DNA of 64,000 nt from Hafnia paralvei ATCC 29927 (GCF_001655005.1 NZ_LXET01000041.1:1-64000), one strand, 5' to 3'; shown: positions 34,298 through 43,651, counted from the stretch's first letter. Notes: generated by a model not told the origin, from the letters alone. A program made the numbers and translations.

Positions 34298-34882
34298 TTA
34301 CCCTTTTCTCTTAGCTAAAAGCAGCACATTAGGATTCACTTGAACGTTACTACGCGCCAGAATATCCAAATTGAGATCAAATGCGACCCCCGAATTATCG
34401 ATGCGTAAACAAAACGCGCTTCCTCTAAGGCATTCCTTATTATCTTCTGCAATTGTTAGAATACTTTTACCTTGCATACTTTGAATGATCAGTTCTTGGT
34501 CATCTGGTTTTATATTTCCGAAGTACACCGCGTCACATTGTTCCAACAGTTTCGTGGGCGAAAAATCGACGACTTTAGCATCTACGCGTCTGCTGGGTAA
34601 CGTAATCGTACTCTCAGTCAACAAACGCGCATAACGCGCAGGAGGGACGATACAAAGCTTTATAGGATCTGGAGAGCTCGCCCAACGGGTATAACGAAGC
34701 ATTCCTATCACGACCTTTGCAACATCTTGCTCTTTGATGGTTAGAGTTTCCGGCGCTTCTTGAATTTCATCTACCGCTAAACCGTTAACGGTGTACATCA
34801 TGAGAACCAACATCAGGGTTGGCGCAAATAGCAACCTGCTAAAGCAGTGAGAAAGTTTTGCACGGATTGAAGGTAATATCAT
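34298..34882 (-). CDS. yfiR: YfiR, periplasmic repressor of YfiN
   Basis: A 194-residue periplasmic protein with an N-terminal hydrophobic leader (FSRLLFAPTLMLVLMMYTVNGLA). VAKVVIGMLRYTRWAS and the ending VAFDLNLDILARSNVQVNPNVLLLAKR match the YfiR/DUF4154 family; cysteines near ECLRGSAFC could form the redox-sensitive disulfide described in Pseudomonas. It is the first gene of yfiRNB and inhibits YfiN, so loss of redox balance or YfiB binding would raise c-di-GMP. Confidence 0.88.
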   Translation of the reverse strand: MILPSIRAKLSHCFSRLLFAPTLMLVLMMYTVNGLAVDEIQEAPETLTIKEQDVAKVVIGMLRYTRWASSPDPIKLCIVPPARYARLLTESTITLPSRRVDAKVVDFSPTKLLEQCDAVYFGNIKPDDQELIIQSMQGKSILTIAEDNKECLRGSAFCLRIDNSGVAFDLNLDILARSNVQVNPNVLLLAKRKG

Positions 34883-35355
34883 GAACCAAGGGACCCTACG
34901 CTAACGGCCTCTATTTTCATTAGGTTGCACATAATTATTACTCCGTTAACATCCGCCAGCATAATGAAAACATTAAGCACAAAAAAAGTATACAAACAAA
35001 CTATAAGATTTTTCTTACTCGTTGTGTTTCCGCATAAATTTCTTCGCTATTTTTATTAAGTCCGGCATAAACCTCAATAAGATTGTTCCATTTGTCGGGA
35101 TAACATGCACGGCACGGACGGATAAATACATTAAAATGTGAGCAATATCTAATAGATGGAGGTATCGGCAACTATCGGCTTTTCTTTAATAAATGCCAAC
35201 CGTCATTAGCTATTTAGTTAGCACGCAAATTAACCAACTTTGTTCGTAGTTCAATATGCATGCAAATAGGTTGTTTTTTGAGGATGTGATGGCGCACTAA
35301 ATATGTGGATATTGGTCGCGGAATAAGCCGCCTCTTCGACGGCCATTCTTTCATC
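34883..35355. other. Non-coding region between yfiR and the MarA-type regulator
   Basis: About 470 AT-rich bases. It should contain the yfiRNB promoter and the end of the regulator transcript. Only very short frames occur, none with enough support to call. Confidence 0.4.
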
Positions 35356-35727
35356 TCAGTGTTTTTTGTTCATTTCCATGACTTCATCAAGTTTTGGATA
35401 CAATCTCTGGTCACGAAACTTTGCAGGAGAAGTATTAAAGTGAGCTCTAAATACACGACTAAATGTTTGCTGTGAGCTAAAACCGTATTTAAGTGCAATA
35501 TCAATAATTGGGAGTTCGCTTGCACAAAGCAGCGTAGCGGCCTCATGTAAACGACGCTTGCGAACATATTCTGCAATAGAAAGTCCCTTTTTTTGCTTGA
35601 ACTCGCGCTGCAAATACCACTTCGAATATCCACTTTTCGCTGCTATTGCATCCACTTTAATGGCCTCACTCAGCTGAAGTTGTCCTTCTAACCACTGGAT
35701 AAGATCGCTGACAATCACCTCTGACAT
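35356..35727 (-). CDS. AraC-family regulator of the MarA/SoxS/RamA size class
   Basis: A 123-residue protein consisting almost only of the two helix-turn-helix units of AraC-type regulators: VDAIAAKSGYSKWYLQREFKQKKG and IIDIALKYGFSSQQTFSRVFRAHFNTSPAKFR. Size and residues resemble MarA, SoxS and RamA, which activate stress and efflux genes. Which member it corresponds to is not clear. It follows an unknown 136-residue gene by 29 bases on the same strand, suggesting an operon. Confidence 0.85.
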   Translation of the reverse strand: MSEVIVSDLIQWLEGQLQLSEAIKVDAIAAKSGYSKWYLQREFKQKKGLSIAEYVRKRRLHEAATLLCASELPIIDIALKYGFSSQQTFSRVFRAHFNTSPAKFRDQRLYPKLDEVMEMNKKH

Positions 35728-35756
35728 TTTTAACCTCTTCGTTGAATATCAGCCGA

Positions 35757-36167
35757 TTAGCTGATACCCATTATTTCTTTAGCCAAATCCATGGTCTGTT
35801 CTGCTTTAGCTGCCTTTACCGGCACACCATACATGCGTTCGAGTCCCGAAACGAGATGAGACGCTGTCTCTCCTGATGCGTTCAAAACAATACCTCGGCA
35901 CCGCTGAGAAAAATCATTACGGTGGATTTTCAACCATTTGGCAATAATCGTTCGTGCATCACGAGCACTCTCCCCACCAGCAGAAGATTCATCTGGTTGA
36001 GCGGCCACATTGACCTCAGGGTATATCAGTACAAACGGGCGATTTTGCGCAAGCAAACGTTCGGTCTGAGCGACCCAATCGTTGCCTAAAAAACACATAA
36101 ATTCTGCGCTGACCTTAACCAATGGCCAATCGCTCAGATCATACAGCTGCCTATTTTTATTGCTCAT
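35757..36167 (-). CDS. Unknown 136-residue protein in an operon with the MarA-type regulator
   Basis: I do not recognise the family. The start MSNKNRQLYD at 36167 has AAGG eight bases upstream. It is soluble, with alternating hydrophobic strands (RPFVLIYPEV; CRGIVLNAS) and helices, a layout reminiscent of small alpha/beta folds that bind a partner. It probably shares control with the downstream regulator; its role as sensor or antagonist is only a guess. Confidence 0.72.
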   Translation of the reverse strand: MSNKNRQLYDLSDWPLVKVSAEFMCFLGNDWVAQTERLLAQNRPFVLIYPEVNVAAQPDESSAGGESARDARTIIAKWLKIHRNDFSQRCRGIVLNASGETASHLVSGLERMYGVPVKAAKAEQTMDLAKEIMGIS

Positions 36168-36449
36168 GTCTTTTACCTTTATATGAGTTGGTATCGATAT
36201 GCTTAGGTAAGACATGCTCACATTGCTTTAAAGATATTCTGATTTTCCAGTTGGAAAACATCCCCTTCAAGTATGTGCATATTGTAAAGGTCTGCGCTTT
36301 TTATCTGGTGCATTTCGTGCTGACCAATCATGCAGTTTCACACCCAAAGCACAAATTAACGCTAAAAATAGAGCCACCTATAGAACAAAACACCAAGAGA
36401 GCCATGAACAGATATGGTATGATGGAAACTACTATAAGAGGTGGTATGT

Positions 36450-36629
36450 ATGGCCTTAATGACTAAGGTTCTCGATATATTTAAAAGTAAGCAGGCGTTT
36501 GTTGTCTGTCAGGAATGTCATCATAAAGGCCGCTTTGATGAGTTCAAGATTGAAGACAGCATAATGATGCATTGCCCACATTGTCACTACAGCTTTAATC
36601 GAAAACGTCACAAGCTTTCTTCGATTTAA
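36450..36629 (+). CDS. Small zinc-ribbon protein
   Basis: A 59-residue protein with two CxxC pairs: VVCQECHHKGRFDEF and MHCPHCHYSFNRKRHK, with extra histidines. This is a typical zinc ribbon. The ATG at 36450 has AGAGG seven bases upstream. It is divergent from the unknown-protein/MarA-type operon, so the two may share control. It could bind nucleic acid or protein; nothing more can be said. Confidence 0.65.
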   Translation: MALMTKVLDIFKSKQAFVVCQECHHKGRFDEFKIEDSIMMHCPHCHYSFNRKRHKLSSI

Positions 36630-36810
36630 TAATCCGCTCTACTCTTTTTCAATTTGTTCATGTGTTTCCCCCAAAGGGGGTTTACCCAGTGTAAGCTATG
36701 CTTCTAATGCGTTAATAATGCAATAAAACTTATCAGCCGTTGAAGCGGGATTGAACTTACCTTGCTAGAATAAGCCAAGGAATTTTTTGCAATCCTTATG
36801 CGAGGTTTTT

Positions 36811-36951
36811 GTGCGTTTCTTACTCAACACCATGACAGGACTCGTTATATTGCTTTTATCTATATGGACTGCATTAATCTTTGATTTCAACGAGATCAAT
36901 AAACTTCCTTCCTATTTATTCCATCATTTAGAATCGTTTCTCAACCGTTGA
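36811..36951 (+). CDS. Single-span membrane peptide of 46 residues, GTG start
   Basis: From a GTG at 36811 the frame reads MRFLLNTMTGLVILLLSIWT and ends at a TGA at 36949-36951. CGAGG lies six bases before the start. One strong membrane segment (residues 8-25) is followed by a short polar tail with His-His. It lies between the zinc-ribbon gene and the SMR pump. Unannotated small membrane proteins of this type are common; no family is recognised. Confidence 0.5.
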   Translation: MRFLLNTMTGLVILLLSIWTALIFDFNEINKLPSYLFHHLESFLNR

Positions 36952-37032
36952 TTCTTGCCTTATACTCACCAAGCGATGGATTCAACTGGTATATCTCCTA
37001 GCGCTTAATATCACTGTTTATAAGGATTTACG

Positions 37033-37377
37033 ATGTCCCCCGTTTTCATCACCTACGGAGCTTTGGCCTTTGCTATTGTCTGCGAAGTTATTGCAACATC
37101 CATTCTTCCTCATACTAAAGAGTTCACACGACCAGGACTCACGCTGGTGATGGCTCTGCTCTACGCCACTGCTTTTTATATGCTTTCGATTGCGACACGT
37201 ACGATGCCTATCGGAATTGCCTATGCTATCTGGAGTTGTCTGGGGATCGTATTGATTGCGGGCGCCAACTATGTGCTGTTCAAACAGACTCTCGATTTCC
37301 CAGCCATGCTTGGACTGGTGTTTATTATCGCTGGCGTGTTAATCATTAATTTATTCTCCCGTTCTGTTTCACATTAA
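37033..37377 (+). CDS. Small multidrug resistance (SMR) family efflux protein
   Basis: A 114-residue, four-helix membrane protein of the EmrE/SugE family. The essential membrane glutamate is Glu18 in AIVCEVIATS, and the signature TRTMPIGIAYAIWSCLGIVLI is present. These pumps exchange protons for quaternary ammonium and other cationic compounds or guanidinium; EmrE-like residues at the signature favour multidrug rather than guanidinium export. Single gene; a hairpin at 37504 may terminate it. Confidence 0.88.
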   Translation: MSPVFITYGALAFAIVCEVIATSILPHTKEFTRPGLTLVMALLYATAFYMLSIATRTMPIGIAYAIWSCLGIVLIAGANYVLFKQTLDFPAMLGLVFIIAGVLIINLFSRSVSH

Positions 37378-37503
37378 AACTCAAGAAACTCGTGAGCAGA
37401 ATCATTTCCAACATAAGTCGCCTTTCTTTAAAGGCGCTCTAAAATCCATTTTTGCATTGTCCCAAACCCACATATTCTCTTGTTTTTTTAGCTTCATATG
37501 ATT

Positions 37504-37537
37504 AATGTATTTTTCACACAAAAATACATTTTTTATC
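37504..37537. terminator. AT-rich inverted repeat, possible terminator or operator
   Basis: AATGTATTTTT pairs perfectly with AAAAATACATT around CACAC and is followed by TTTTATC. It is 127 bases after the SMR gene and 150 before the LysR gene, so it could end the first or control the second. Confidence 0.5.
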
Positions 37538-37687
37538 TATCATATTTCATTCAATAATATTTATATTAATAGTATTAGAATTAATAGGCTATTTCATGAG
37601 TTCAAGAGTCGTGAGAATGGCCAGTTCAGAGCGTCAAGAACATCCCATTCATACTGACACAATCAATCAAATTCGTGCGGGCAACAA

Positions 37688-38620
37688 ATGAAGAATATGA
37701 ATGACAAGCAGATCCTCAAACGTGTAAGAGGCGTCGACCTTAACTTACTTACTGTTTTTGAAGCCATTTTTAACTGTAAGAGCGTTAGCTTAGCCGCAAA
37801 AATGCTAAACATATCACCATCTGCTGTTAGCCAGTCACTACAAAAAATACGTAATCATTATGATGACATTCTATTCATTCGTCAGGGAAATGTTCTGCAA
37901 CCTACGTTAGTCTGTTTAAGTCTACACGACCAATTAGCTGAAATTATGCGTTTGGTTGATGTATCTTTGAATACAATCAATGACCCAACTAAGAAAAAAA
38001 AGTTTATTATCTACGCGTCGCATTACGTCGCATCTCACTACCTGCCTAAACTCATTCATGCACTTGAGCATCAAGCTCCTAATATCGAAATTATGCACTA
38101 CACCTTGACAGAAGAGATGAAAGTGGATGAATTGCTAATCAACCGTCAGGCTGACCTGATCTTTGATATTCATCCAACCACTAGCCATTCCGTTATTTCT
38201 ATCCCCTTTTCATCTGAGCCACTCTCTTTAGTGTGCAGCGCTAATCACCCACGGTTGAAAGGCAACGTAGATTTTAGTGAGCTCAGTGCAGAACGGTTTT
38301 GTGGTCTGCACTCGGCAATCCCTTATATCATGCGACGTCAGGTTGAATTTTCACGAATACTTGAAGGCCGAAACTTTATCTTCTCCAGCGATTCCGTTAT
38401 GGCTCTTTTAAGTATTATCGAAAACACCGAGTCTATTGGTATTATGCCTTCTAGCCTATTAGCTGAAAGTTGCGGAGCCAAAATCCAAGCTATCGACGCA
38501 GGCCTACACCTTGAGCCCATTACGTTCTACTTCTTATACAACAAGCACTCAGCACACACTCCTGGATTCAGCCAGTTTTTAACTATCGTCAATCAACTCA
38601 GTACCGTTTCCAGCAAATGA
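37688..38620 (+). CDS. LysR-family transcriptional regulator (LeuO/NahR-like subgroup)
   Basis: A 310-residue regulator. The N-terminal helix-turn-helix spans about residues 15-75 (VDLNLLTVFEAIFNCKSVSLAAKMLNISPSAVSQSLQKI), followed by a two-lobed effector domain. The opening RVRGVDLNLLTVFEAI pattern is shared with LeuO and YbeF type regulators. No gene is divergently transcribed from it, so its target is not suggested by context. Confidence 0.85.
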   Translation: MKNMNDKQILKRVRGVDLNLLTVFEAIFNCKSVSLAAKMLNISPSAVSQSLQKIRNHYDDILFIRQGNVLQPTLVCLSLHDQLAEIMRLVDVSLNTINDPTKKKKFIIYASHYVASHYLPKLIHALEHQAPNIEIMHYTLTEEMKVDELLINRQADLIFDIHPTTSHSVISIPFSSEPLSLVCSANHPRLKGNVDFSELSAERFCGLHSAIPYIMRRQVEFSRILEGRNFIFSSDSVMALLSIIENTESIGIMPSSLLAESCGAKIQAIDAGLHLEPITFYFLYNKHSAHTPGFSQFLTIVNQLSTVSSK

Positions 38621-38670
38621 CTGACATCACACACTCCGCATCAATATTTGTCTGCCATAAATCTGAAACG

Positions 38671-40122
38671 TTATGCCAAACGAAATACCGAAATGGCCTG
38701 CTTTAAAGCATCAGCCTGATGTCCTTGCTGCTGGGCGACTCTCACGGTCTCAGCCACGTGGTTAACATTTTCCTGCACGCTGGCATCGATACTTGTAATA
38801 CTGATATGCATTTGTGAAATACTGGCTCGCTGCTGAACACTCATGGTCGATAACTCATCCACCAACTGCGCCAAACGGCCAATAGCCCGCATCACTTCCT
38901 GCATCGTTTCCCCTGCCGCCGCCACTTGACTCGACCCTTTTTGGGTACAATCCATTGATACAGCAATCAATTGCCGTATCTCTTTGGCTGCATTTTCACA
39001 GCTCAATGCGAGCATTCTGACTTCAGTCGCCACGACGGAGAATCCTTTACCATGCTCGCCTGCGCGAGCCGCCTCTACCGAAGCATTTAGCGAAAGAATG
39101 TTGGTTTGGAAGGCAATGCCATCGATAATCTCCAGAATATTGCCAATGCGCAGAGACTCCTCTTTGATCTGTGCCATCGTGTGGATAGCCGAGGTGATAC
39201 TCTCGCCGCCGCAAGCGGCCACCGCAGTGACTTTCGCTGAAAGTTCCTGTGCCAACAGCGCTTTTTCACTGGTGTGTGCGGAAACAGACGTTAGCTGTTC
39301 CATCGCGCTCGCCACCACGGCAAGAGCCGAAGCTTGCTCCTCCGTACGCTGTGACAGCGCGGAATTTTGTCTCATCAGACTTTCTGACCCACCCTGCACC
39401 ATTGAAATCCCACGGCTCACTTGAGCAAGGGTATGACGCATGGTGTTCAACGTTGTGCTAAATGTTCGCGCAAAAGGTGAATGGTTTATAGGTGCCTCAT
39501 TATCGAGCGTTAAACAGCCTGACTCGCGATTAATATGCGCGGCTAACTGAGCGACCTCACTAGCAGAGCGCGCATCACGCGCCATATTCACCGCAATAAA
39601 AATTAGCATTGCTGTTTGCGCCACCACGAATAATGCGTGAAAAATCACCATGTGTAGCCCTGGATGCATAAAGCATACAATGCCGTAGAGATCATTTTCC
39701 TGTAGGTAGTTAAACAATAGATGGTGAACCGCCGCCGTCGCCGCTCCTATTAGTAAAGGGCGATAATCGCGGTACGCCAACAGTGCCGAAAGTAGCACAA
39801 ACACCGAGAAGTGGAATTCTGTCTCCCCTTCGCCTAATTGGATAAGTAAGGCGGCAAAAGCGAGCAGGATGAAGGCAAAGAATAAGCGAGTGATTAATTT
39901 GCCGGGGAAAAGAAATTTTATCAACGATGAACTAAAGGCCAATATGCTGCCCACGATGAGGGCGGTAGTCAAATGATCGTAATACCAGCCGACACCCGCC
40001 GAGATAACCAATAGGCCCCATACCAAAAAAAACATCAGCAAATCAGCCCGCCTGTAAATCTGTTCGAGTGAAACCATCTCTGACGGCTCATTTCTGCTAT
40101 GCAAAATCGTCACTGTCGCCAT
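38671..40122 (-). CDS. Methyl-accepting chemotaxis protein with membrane-embedded six-helix N-terminus
   Basis: A 483-residue chemoreceptor. About 180 residues of hydrophobic helices with almost no periplasmic loop (LLMFFLVWGLLVISAGVGWYYDH ... ALFVVAQTAMLIFIAVNM) precede a short linker and the cytoplasmic signalling domain with hairpin tip FQTNILSLNASVEAARAGEHGKGFSVVATEVRMLA. It lacks the classical ligand-binding domain and a C-terminal CheR pentapeptide. Such receptors may sense membrane or energy state. The start at 40122 is preferred to 40134 for spacing to GGATG. Confidence 0.85.
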   Translation of the reverse strand: MATVTILHSRNEPSEMVSLEQIYRRADLLMFFLVWGLLVISAGVGWYYDHLTTALIVGSILAFSSSLIKFLFPGKLITRLFFAFILLAFAALLIQLGEGETEFHFSVFVLLSALLAYRDYRPLLIGAATAAVHHLLFNYLQENDLYGIVCFMHPGLHMVIFHALFVVAQTAMLIFIAVNMARDARSASEVAQLAAHINRESGCLTLDNEAPINHSPFARTFSTTLNTMRHTLAQVSRGISMVQGGSESLMRQNSALSQRTEEQASALAVVASAMEQLTSVSAHTSEKALLAQELSAKVTAVAACGGESITSAIHTMAQIKEESLRIGNILEIIDGIAFQTNILSLNASVEAARAGEHGKGFSVVATEVRMLALSCENAAKEIRQLIAVSMDCTQKGSSQVAAAGETMQEVMRAIGRLAQLVDELSTMSVQQRASISQMHISITSIDASVQENVNHVAETVRVAQQQGHQADALKQAISVFRLA

Positions 40123-40423
40123 TATTTCATCCACACTGTCTGTGAGTAGAATTACTAATTCTGGAAGCTACTTTCTAATCAAGCGTAGATGCTTTTAGCG
40201 GCAACGGAGAAAAAATTATTGTCTGTTTTCCCTGTAGAATTAGCCGCTAAGTCTATTCGTTCGTTTCGAAATAAACGGCTGACGCGCCTATCTAATATGT
40301 GCATTTGTCTTTACGTGGTTCCCCGCCAAGCGAACGCATAAAGTTTCATTTACTGACTATCACTAACGTAAACTAAATAGCGGCGCTATCCTTCTCATAA
40401 CATCCAAAGAAGGAATTATTTCC

Positions 40424-40867
40424 ATGAAACTATTCACAGCACAGTTGCAAGACGTACAAAAAATCCTTCCGCTCTATCTTGGTTACAGAGCATTTTATCA
40501 GGTCGATGAATCCGCCGAAAAAGCTGAAAAATTTCTCACGGAGAGAATGAGAAATCATGAGTCAGTCATCTATTTTGTGGAAAAAGACGGGATGCCAGTA
40601 GGGTTCGCTCAGCTATATCCACTGTTCTGCTCGCTGGAGATGAAACGCATTTGGCTGTTGTATGATCTCTTTGTCGCGCCTGAAGCCAGAAAAGAAGGTG
40701 TGGCTCAGATGCTGTTAGCAAGAGCTGACCAGCTTGCAACCGAAACCGATTCTGCGTTTATCATGCTGAGCACCGCAACGGACAATGTGCGAGCTCAGGC
40801 GCTATACGAAAAAGAGGGTTACGTACGAGATACACAGTTCTTTGTTTATAATAAAATGGTGAGCTGA
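40424..40867 (+). CDS. GNAT family N-acetyltransferase
   Basis: A 147-residue acetyltransferase. The acetyl-CoA-binding motif A is LYDLFVAPEARKEGVAQMLLARADQLA (R/Q-x-x-G-x-G/A type), followed by ALYEKEGYV of motif B. Substrate unknown; the closest described group are small-molecule or protein N-acetyltransferases. AGGAATT precedes the start. A terminator follows at 40898-40922. Confidence 0.88.
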   Translation: MKLFTAQLQDVQKILPLYLGYRAFYQVDESAEKAEKFLTERMRNHESVIYFVEKDGMPVGFAQLYPLFCSLEMKRIWLLYDLFVAPEARKEGVAQMLLARADQLATETDSAFIMLSTATDNVRAQALYEKEGYVRDTQFFVYNKMVS

Positions 40868-40897
40868 TCTCGATGGCGCCACTCGCCTGAAATGTTA

Positions 40898-40922
40898 AAG
40901 GCCACCTGATGGTGGCCTTCTA
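40898..40922. terminator. Hairpin between the GNAT gene and the 43-residue gene
   Basis: AAGGCCACC pairs with GGTGGCCTT around TGAT, followed by CTAAAC on the plus side. The T-run is poor, but the position between converging genes fits. Confidence 0.6.
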
Positions 40923-40932
40923 AACAGATTCT

Positions 40933-41064
40933 CTATTTATCACGCGTAAGTTTCTCATCCTCTTCGGGTACTTCAATAGGGTTGAAGCCAAACGCAATAG
41001 CCGCGAGCAGCCCCACTAAATATCCCACTAACCGACTGCGAAAAATCTCTTTGAGTAGCCTCAT
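40933..41064 (-). CDS. Small membrane protein of 43 residues
   Basis: MRLLKEIFRSRLVGYLVGLL is followed by a hydrophobic helix and an acidic tail (PEEDEKLTRDK). The ATG at 41064 has GGAG five bases before it; upstream in-frame ATGs at 41097 and 41136 lack one. Basic N-terminus and acidic C-terminus suggest one membrane span. Function unknown. Confidence 0.58.
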   Translation of the reverse strand: MRLLKEIFRSRLVGYLVGLLAAIAFGFNPIEVPEEDEKLTRDK

Positions 41065-41221
41065 CGCATCTCCGACTGTAAAACGGGTCAAGATCATATC
41101 GCGTTTTTTTCGGCAAAAATGCCGGGGAACCTGCAAATATTAAGTTAATTCACTTTGTGAATAGTTTTTACATCTGCCCCGTTTTCAATATCGAGATGAG
41201 GATACCGAGACATTTGCTGGC

Positions 41222-42127
41222 TTAATTCAGACGAGTAATCCTTTGGCGTAGAAAATCCACCAACCGCTGACAATCAGGAGAAAAAGGCTTGGATAATGTG
41301 CTTACAACGCCAACATCCATATAGGTAACACAGTCGTCGATTGTTCGGCGCATAACCCGAAGCCCCTCCAGTGACCAAGGTCGATAAACGAGATCGGACA
41401 AAATTGTGACGCCTTTACCCTGGGCCACTAGACTGCGAATCGCCTCAAACGAGTTGGTTCTAAATTGAATATCGGGCACACAGCCACGCGCCTGCCAATA
41501 GTCCTGAATCACTTCCGGATATTCATCTGTTATCAGCAGCAGAAATGGGCTTTTCTCAACATCGCTAAGATTAACCACGGATTGGCTCTGCAATGGATGT
41601 CCAATCGGCGTCCATAGTTTTCTGGGGGAACGGATAAAAGTTTCAATCTTCAGATCGTCATCGTGCTTAATATTCGACGTCAATAACAAGCAAAAATCGA
41701 GCTGGTTTTCCCGTAGCGCATTGACCAGCACCGGTGATGTCGCCTCTTCAAAAATAATTTCCATCAACGGGAAACGGTTTTGGATATCACTCAGAATCGT
41801 CGGTATCAGATATGCAGAAAGCGTTTCAGCCAGCCCAATACGCACTGTACCTGAAGCTAGCTCAGGTTGATTATGTAACTCCTCCAGCGCAGCGTGGCTA
41901 TCAGCGATAATTTTACGCGCATGGCTAAGAAAACGTTCGCCGGCTGAAGTTAAACTCACGCCCTTTGGATGTCGTATAAATAACTGGCTATTGAGCGCGT
42001 CTTCCAGATTACGCATCGACACCGTCATTGACGACTGAGAGATATGACATCGGCTGGCCGCTTTGGATATCTGCAACGTCTCAGCCAACGCAATGTAAAA
42101 CTCAAGTTGCCTCAGCGTAAAATTCAT
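41222..42127 (-). CDS. LysR-family regulator divergent from the EamA exporter
   Basis: A 301-residue regulator with an N-terminal HTH (ALAETLQISKAASRCHISQSSMTVSMRNLEDAL) and a C-terminal effector domain of the CysB/CbbR type. It is transcribed divergently from the EamA-family gene at 42232, the usual arrangement for a LysR protein and its target; the 104-base gap would hold the shared operator. Confidence 0.87.
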   Translation of the reverse strand: MNFTLRQLEFYIALAETLQISKAASRCHISQSSMTVSMRNLEDALNSQLFIRHPKGVSLTSAGERFLSHARKIIADSHAALEELHNQPELASGTVRIGLAETLSAYLIPTILSDIQNRFPLMEIIFEEATSPVLVNALRENQLDFCLLLTSNIKHDDDLKIETFIRSPRKLWTPIGHPLQSQSVVNLSDVEKSPFLLLITDEYPEVIQDYWQARGCVPDIQFRTNSFEAIRSLVAQGKGVTILSDLVYRPWSLEGLRVMRRTIDDCVTYMDVGVVSTLSKPFSPDCQRLVDFLRQRITRLN

Positions 42128-42231
42128 AGTTTTAATCTATACCGATGGATGGAAAGTTTATATTAGCATCCCATATGGCATGCGCAGTAACCTTGTTTCA
42201 GTAACAAATTCATCCCGTTATTGGAGCATTT

Positions 42232-43158
42232 ATGCCTTATTTTCTACTCAGCCTAGCGGCCTGTTTCTGGGGCGGAAACTACGTTGTTGGACATTTATTA
42301 GTCGCCCATGCAGACCCCATCGTTCTATCTTCGGCACGCTGGATTTTCACCGCTTTATTATTGCTTGCGCTCTATTTTCGCCAGGTAAAAGCGCAGTGGC
42401 CAGCGATGAAAAAATCATTTAGTACCATTGCATTCCTTGCTCTTTGCGGACAAGTATTATTTCCGCTAACTCTCTATATCGGTCTGCAATACACGTCATC
42501 GCTTAATGCCGCTATCTATTTATCCACCACACCCGCGATGGTATTACTGATAAATCGCTTTATTTTCAGAGAGCATATATCTAGTCGAAATATCGCCGGC
42601 GTAGCCTTAAGTTCACTAGGCGTTATCTGGTTAATCTTACAGGGAGATATTGCTCACGCGGATATATTGAAAAAACTCAACCGAGGAGACTTGTGGACCA
42701 TGGGCTCTGCCATCAGTTGGGCTATTTATTGCGCATTCTTACGTATAAAACCTGCCGAGGTGAGAGGCAATGCTTTTGTAACCGTCAGCGCGGTATTAGG
42801 TGCTCTCGTTTTGATTCCTGTATTGCTCATCAGCATAGCGGAAAACGGTCTTCCCGATATGAGTGCTTATACTCAACCAACGTTTTTAAGTGGACTGATC
42901 TATCTGATCATTTTTCCTTCTTGGCTCTCCTATTTGCTATGGAACAAAGGAATTACCACTATCGGTGCAACGCGTGGGGAGATATTCTCACATCTGATAC
43001 CACTCAGCGGCGGCGTATTTAGCCTGCTATTCCTGCATTCGCCTCTGCATACCTATCATGGAATAAGTGCCCTTTTCATTATTGGTGGGATCGCGCTATG
43101 TTCGCGGGCAAAACATCCTTTGCCGAAGTTAGACAATCACGTTAGCACCATTGAATAA
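42232..43158 (+). CDS. EamA/DMT-superfamily transporter
   Basis: A 308-residue inner membrane protein with ten helices made of two EamA repeats (first: FLLSLAACFWGGNYVVGHLL; second: LWTMGSAISWAIYCAFLRIK). Family members export amino acids or other metabolites. The substrate is not evident. Probably controlled by the divergent LysR regulator. An 11-base perfect inverted repeat (43180-43210) lies after the stop codon. Confidence 0.85.
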   Translation: MPYFLLSLAACFWGGNYVVGHLLVAHADPIVLSSARWIFTALLLLALYFRQVKAQWPAMKKSFSTIAFLALCGQVLFPLTLYIGLQYTSSLNAAIYLSTTPAMVLLINRFIFREHISSRNIAGVALSSLGVIWLILQGDIAHADILKKLNRGDLWTMGSAISWAIYCAFLRIKPAEVRGNAFVTVSAVLGALVLIPVLLISIAENGLPDMSAYTQPTFLSGLIYLIIFPSWLSYLLWNKGITTIGATRGEIFSHLIPLSGGVFSLLFLHSPLHTYHGISALFIIGGIALCSRAKHPLPKLDNHVSTIE

Positions 43159-43179
43159 TCTTGAGAGCCGCACAACGCC

Positions 43180-43210
43180 CTGTTCTGCGTCTTTTGCCTA
43201 CGCAGAACAG
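43180..43210. repeat. Inverted repeat after the EamA gene
   Basis: CTGTTCTGCGT and ACGCAGAACAG pair perfectly around nine bases. No T-run follows on either strand. Confidence 0.6.
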
Positions 43211-43303
43211 AAACAATGTTCAACACACGGGCATCCGTTAGAAACTCTCGCCAGAAATCTTTTGGTTATAGTAAGCCTTAACGATCCCACGCCAGACTGC
43301 CCC

Positions 43304-43651
43304 CTATTGTTCACCTTGATAACGCATTTTAATCTCTGACAATGGATGGCTCATATTGTCATTATGGGCACCTTCAATTTTAGCGATAATGACTTGGTAT
43401 CCCGCGATCCACTTACCGCTGAGCTCTTTAGCCTTCAGGTGCTCAACGTTTTTCATCAATAACTCCATTGCACTTCGACTACTCCAGTAGTAATTATTGA
43501 TCACACGGCCAGTTTTAGGATCTGCATAGGACTCCATGCCAATAAACCCCGGTGTCGCCTGAGTGAACGCCTCAATTTTTGCGTCCAGAGCATAAAACTC
43601 GTCGTCGTACTCTTTTTTATCAAAGATAAAACTCGTCAAAAACGTAGGCAT
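43304..43651 (-). CDS. Antibiotic biosynthesis monooxygenase (ABM) domain protein
   Basis: A 115-residue single-domain protein of the dimeric ferredoxin-like ABM family (EAFTQATPGFIGMESYADPKTGRVINNYYWSS). Members include quinol monooxygenases and haem-degrading or putative enzymes. No operon partner. A GAGGAGGG-type ribosome-binding site precedes the ATG (CCTCCTC on the plus strand at 43655). Confidence 0.8.
   Translation of the reverse strand: MPTFLTSFIFDKKEYDDEFYALDAKIEAFTQATPGFIGMESYADPKTGRVINNYYWSSRSAMELLMKNVEHLKAKELSGKWIAGYQVIIAKIEGAHNDNMSHPLSEIKMRYQGEQ

Noticed and set aside
38984..39424. 146-codon plus-strand frame within the chemoreceptor gene
   Set aside because: Antisense to the repetitive helical signalling domain; no separate support.
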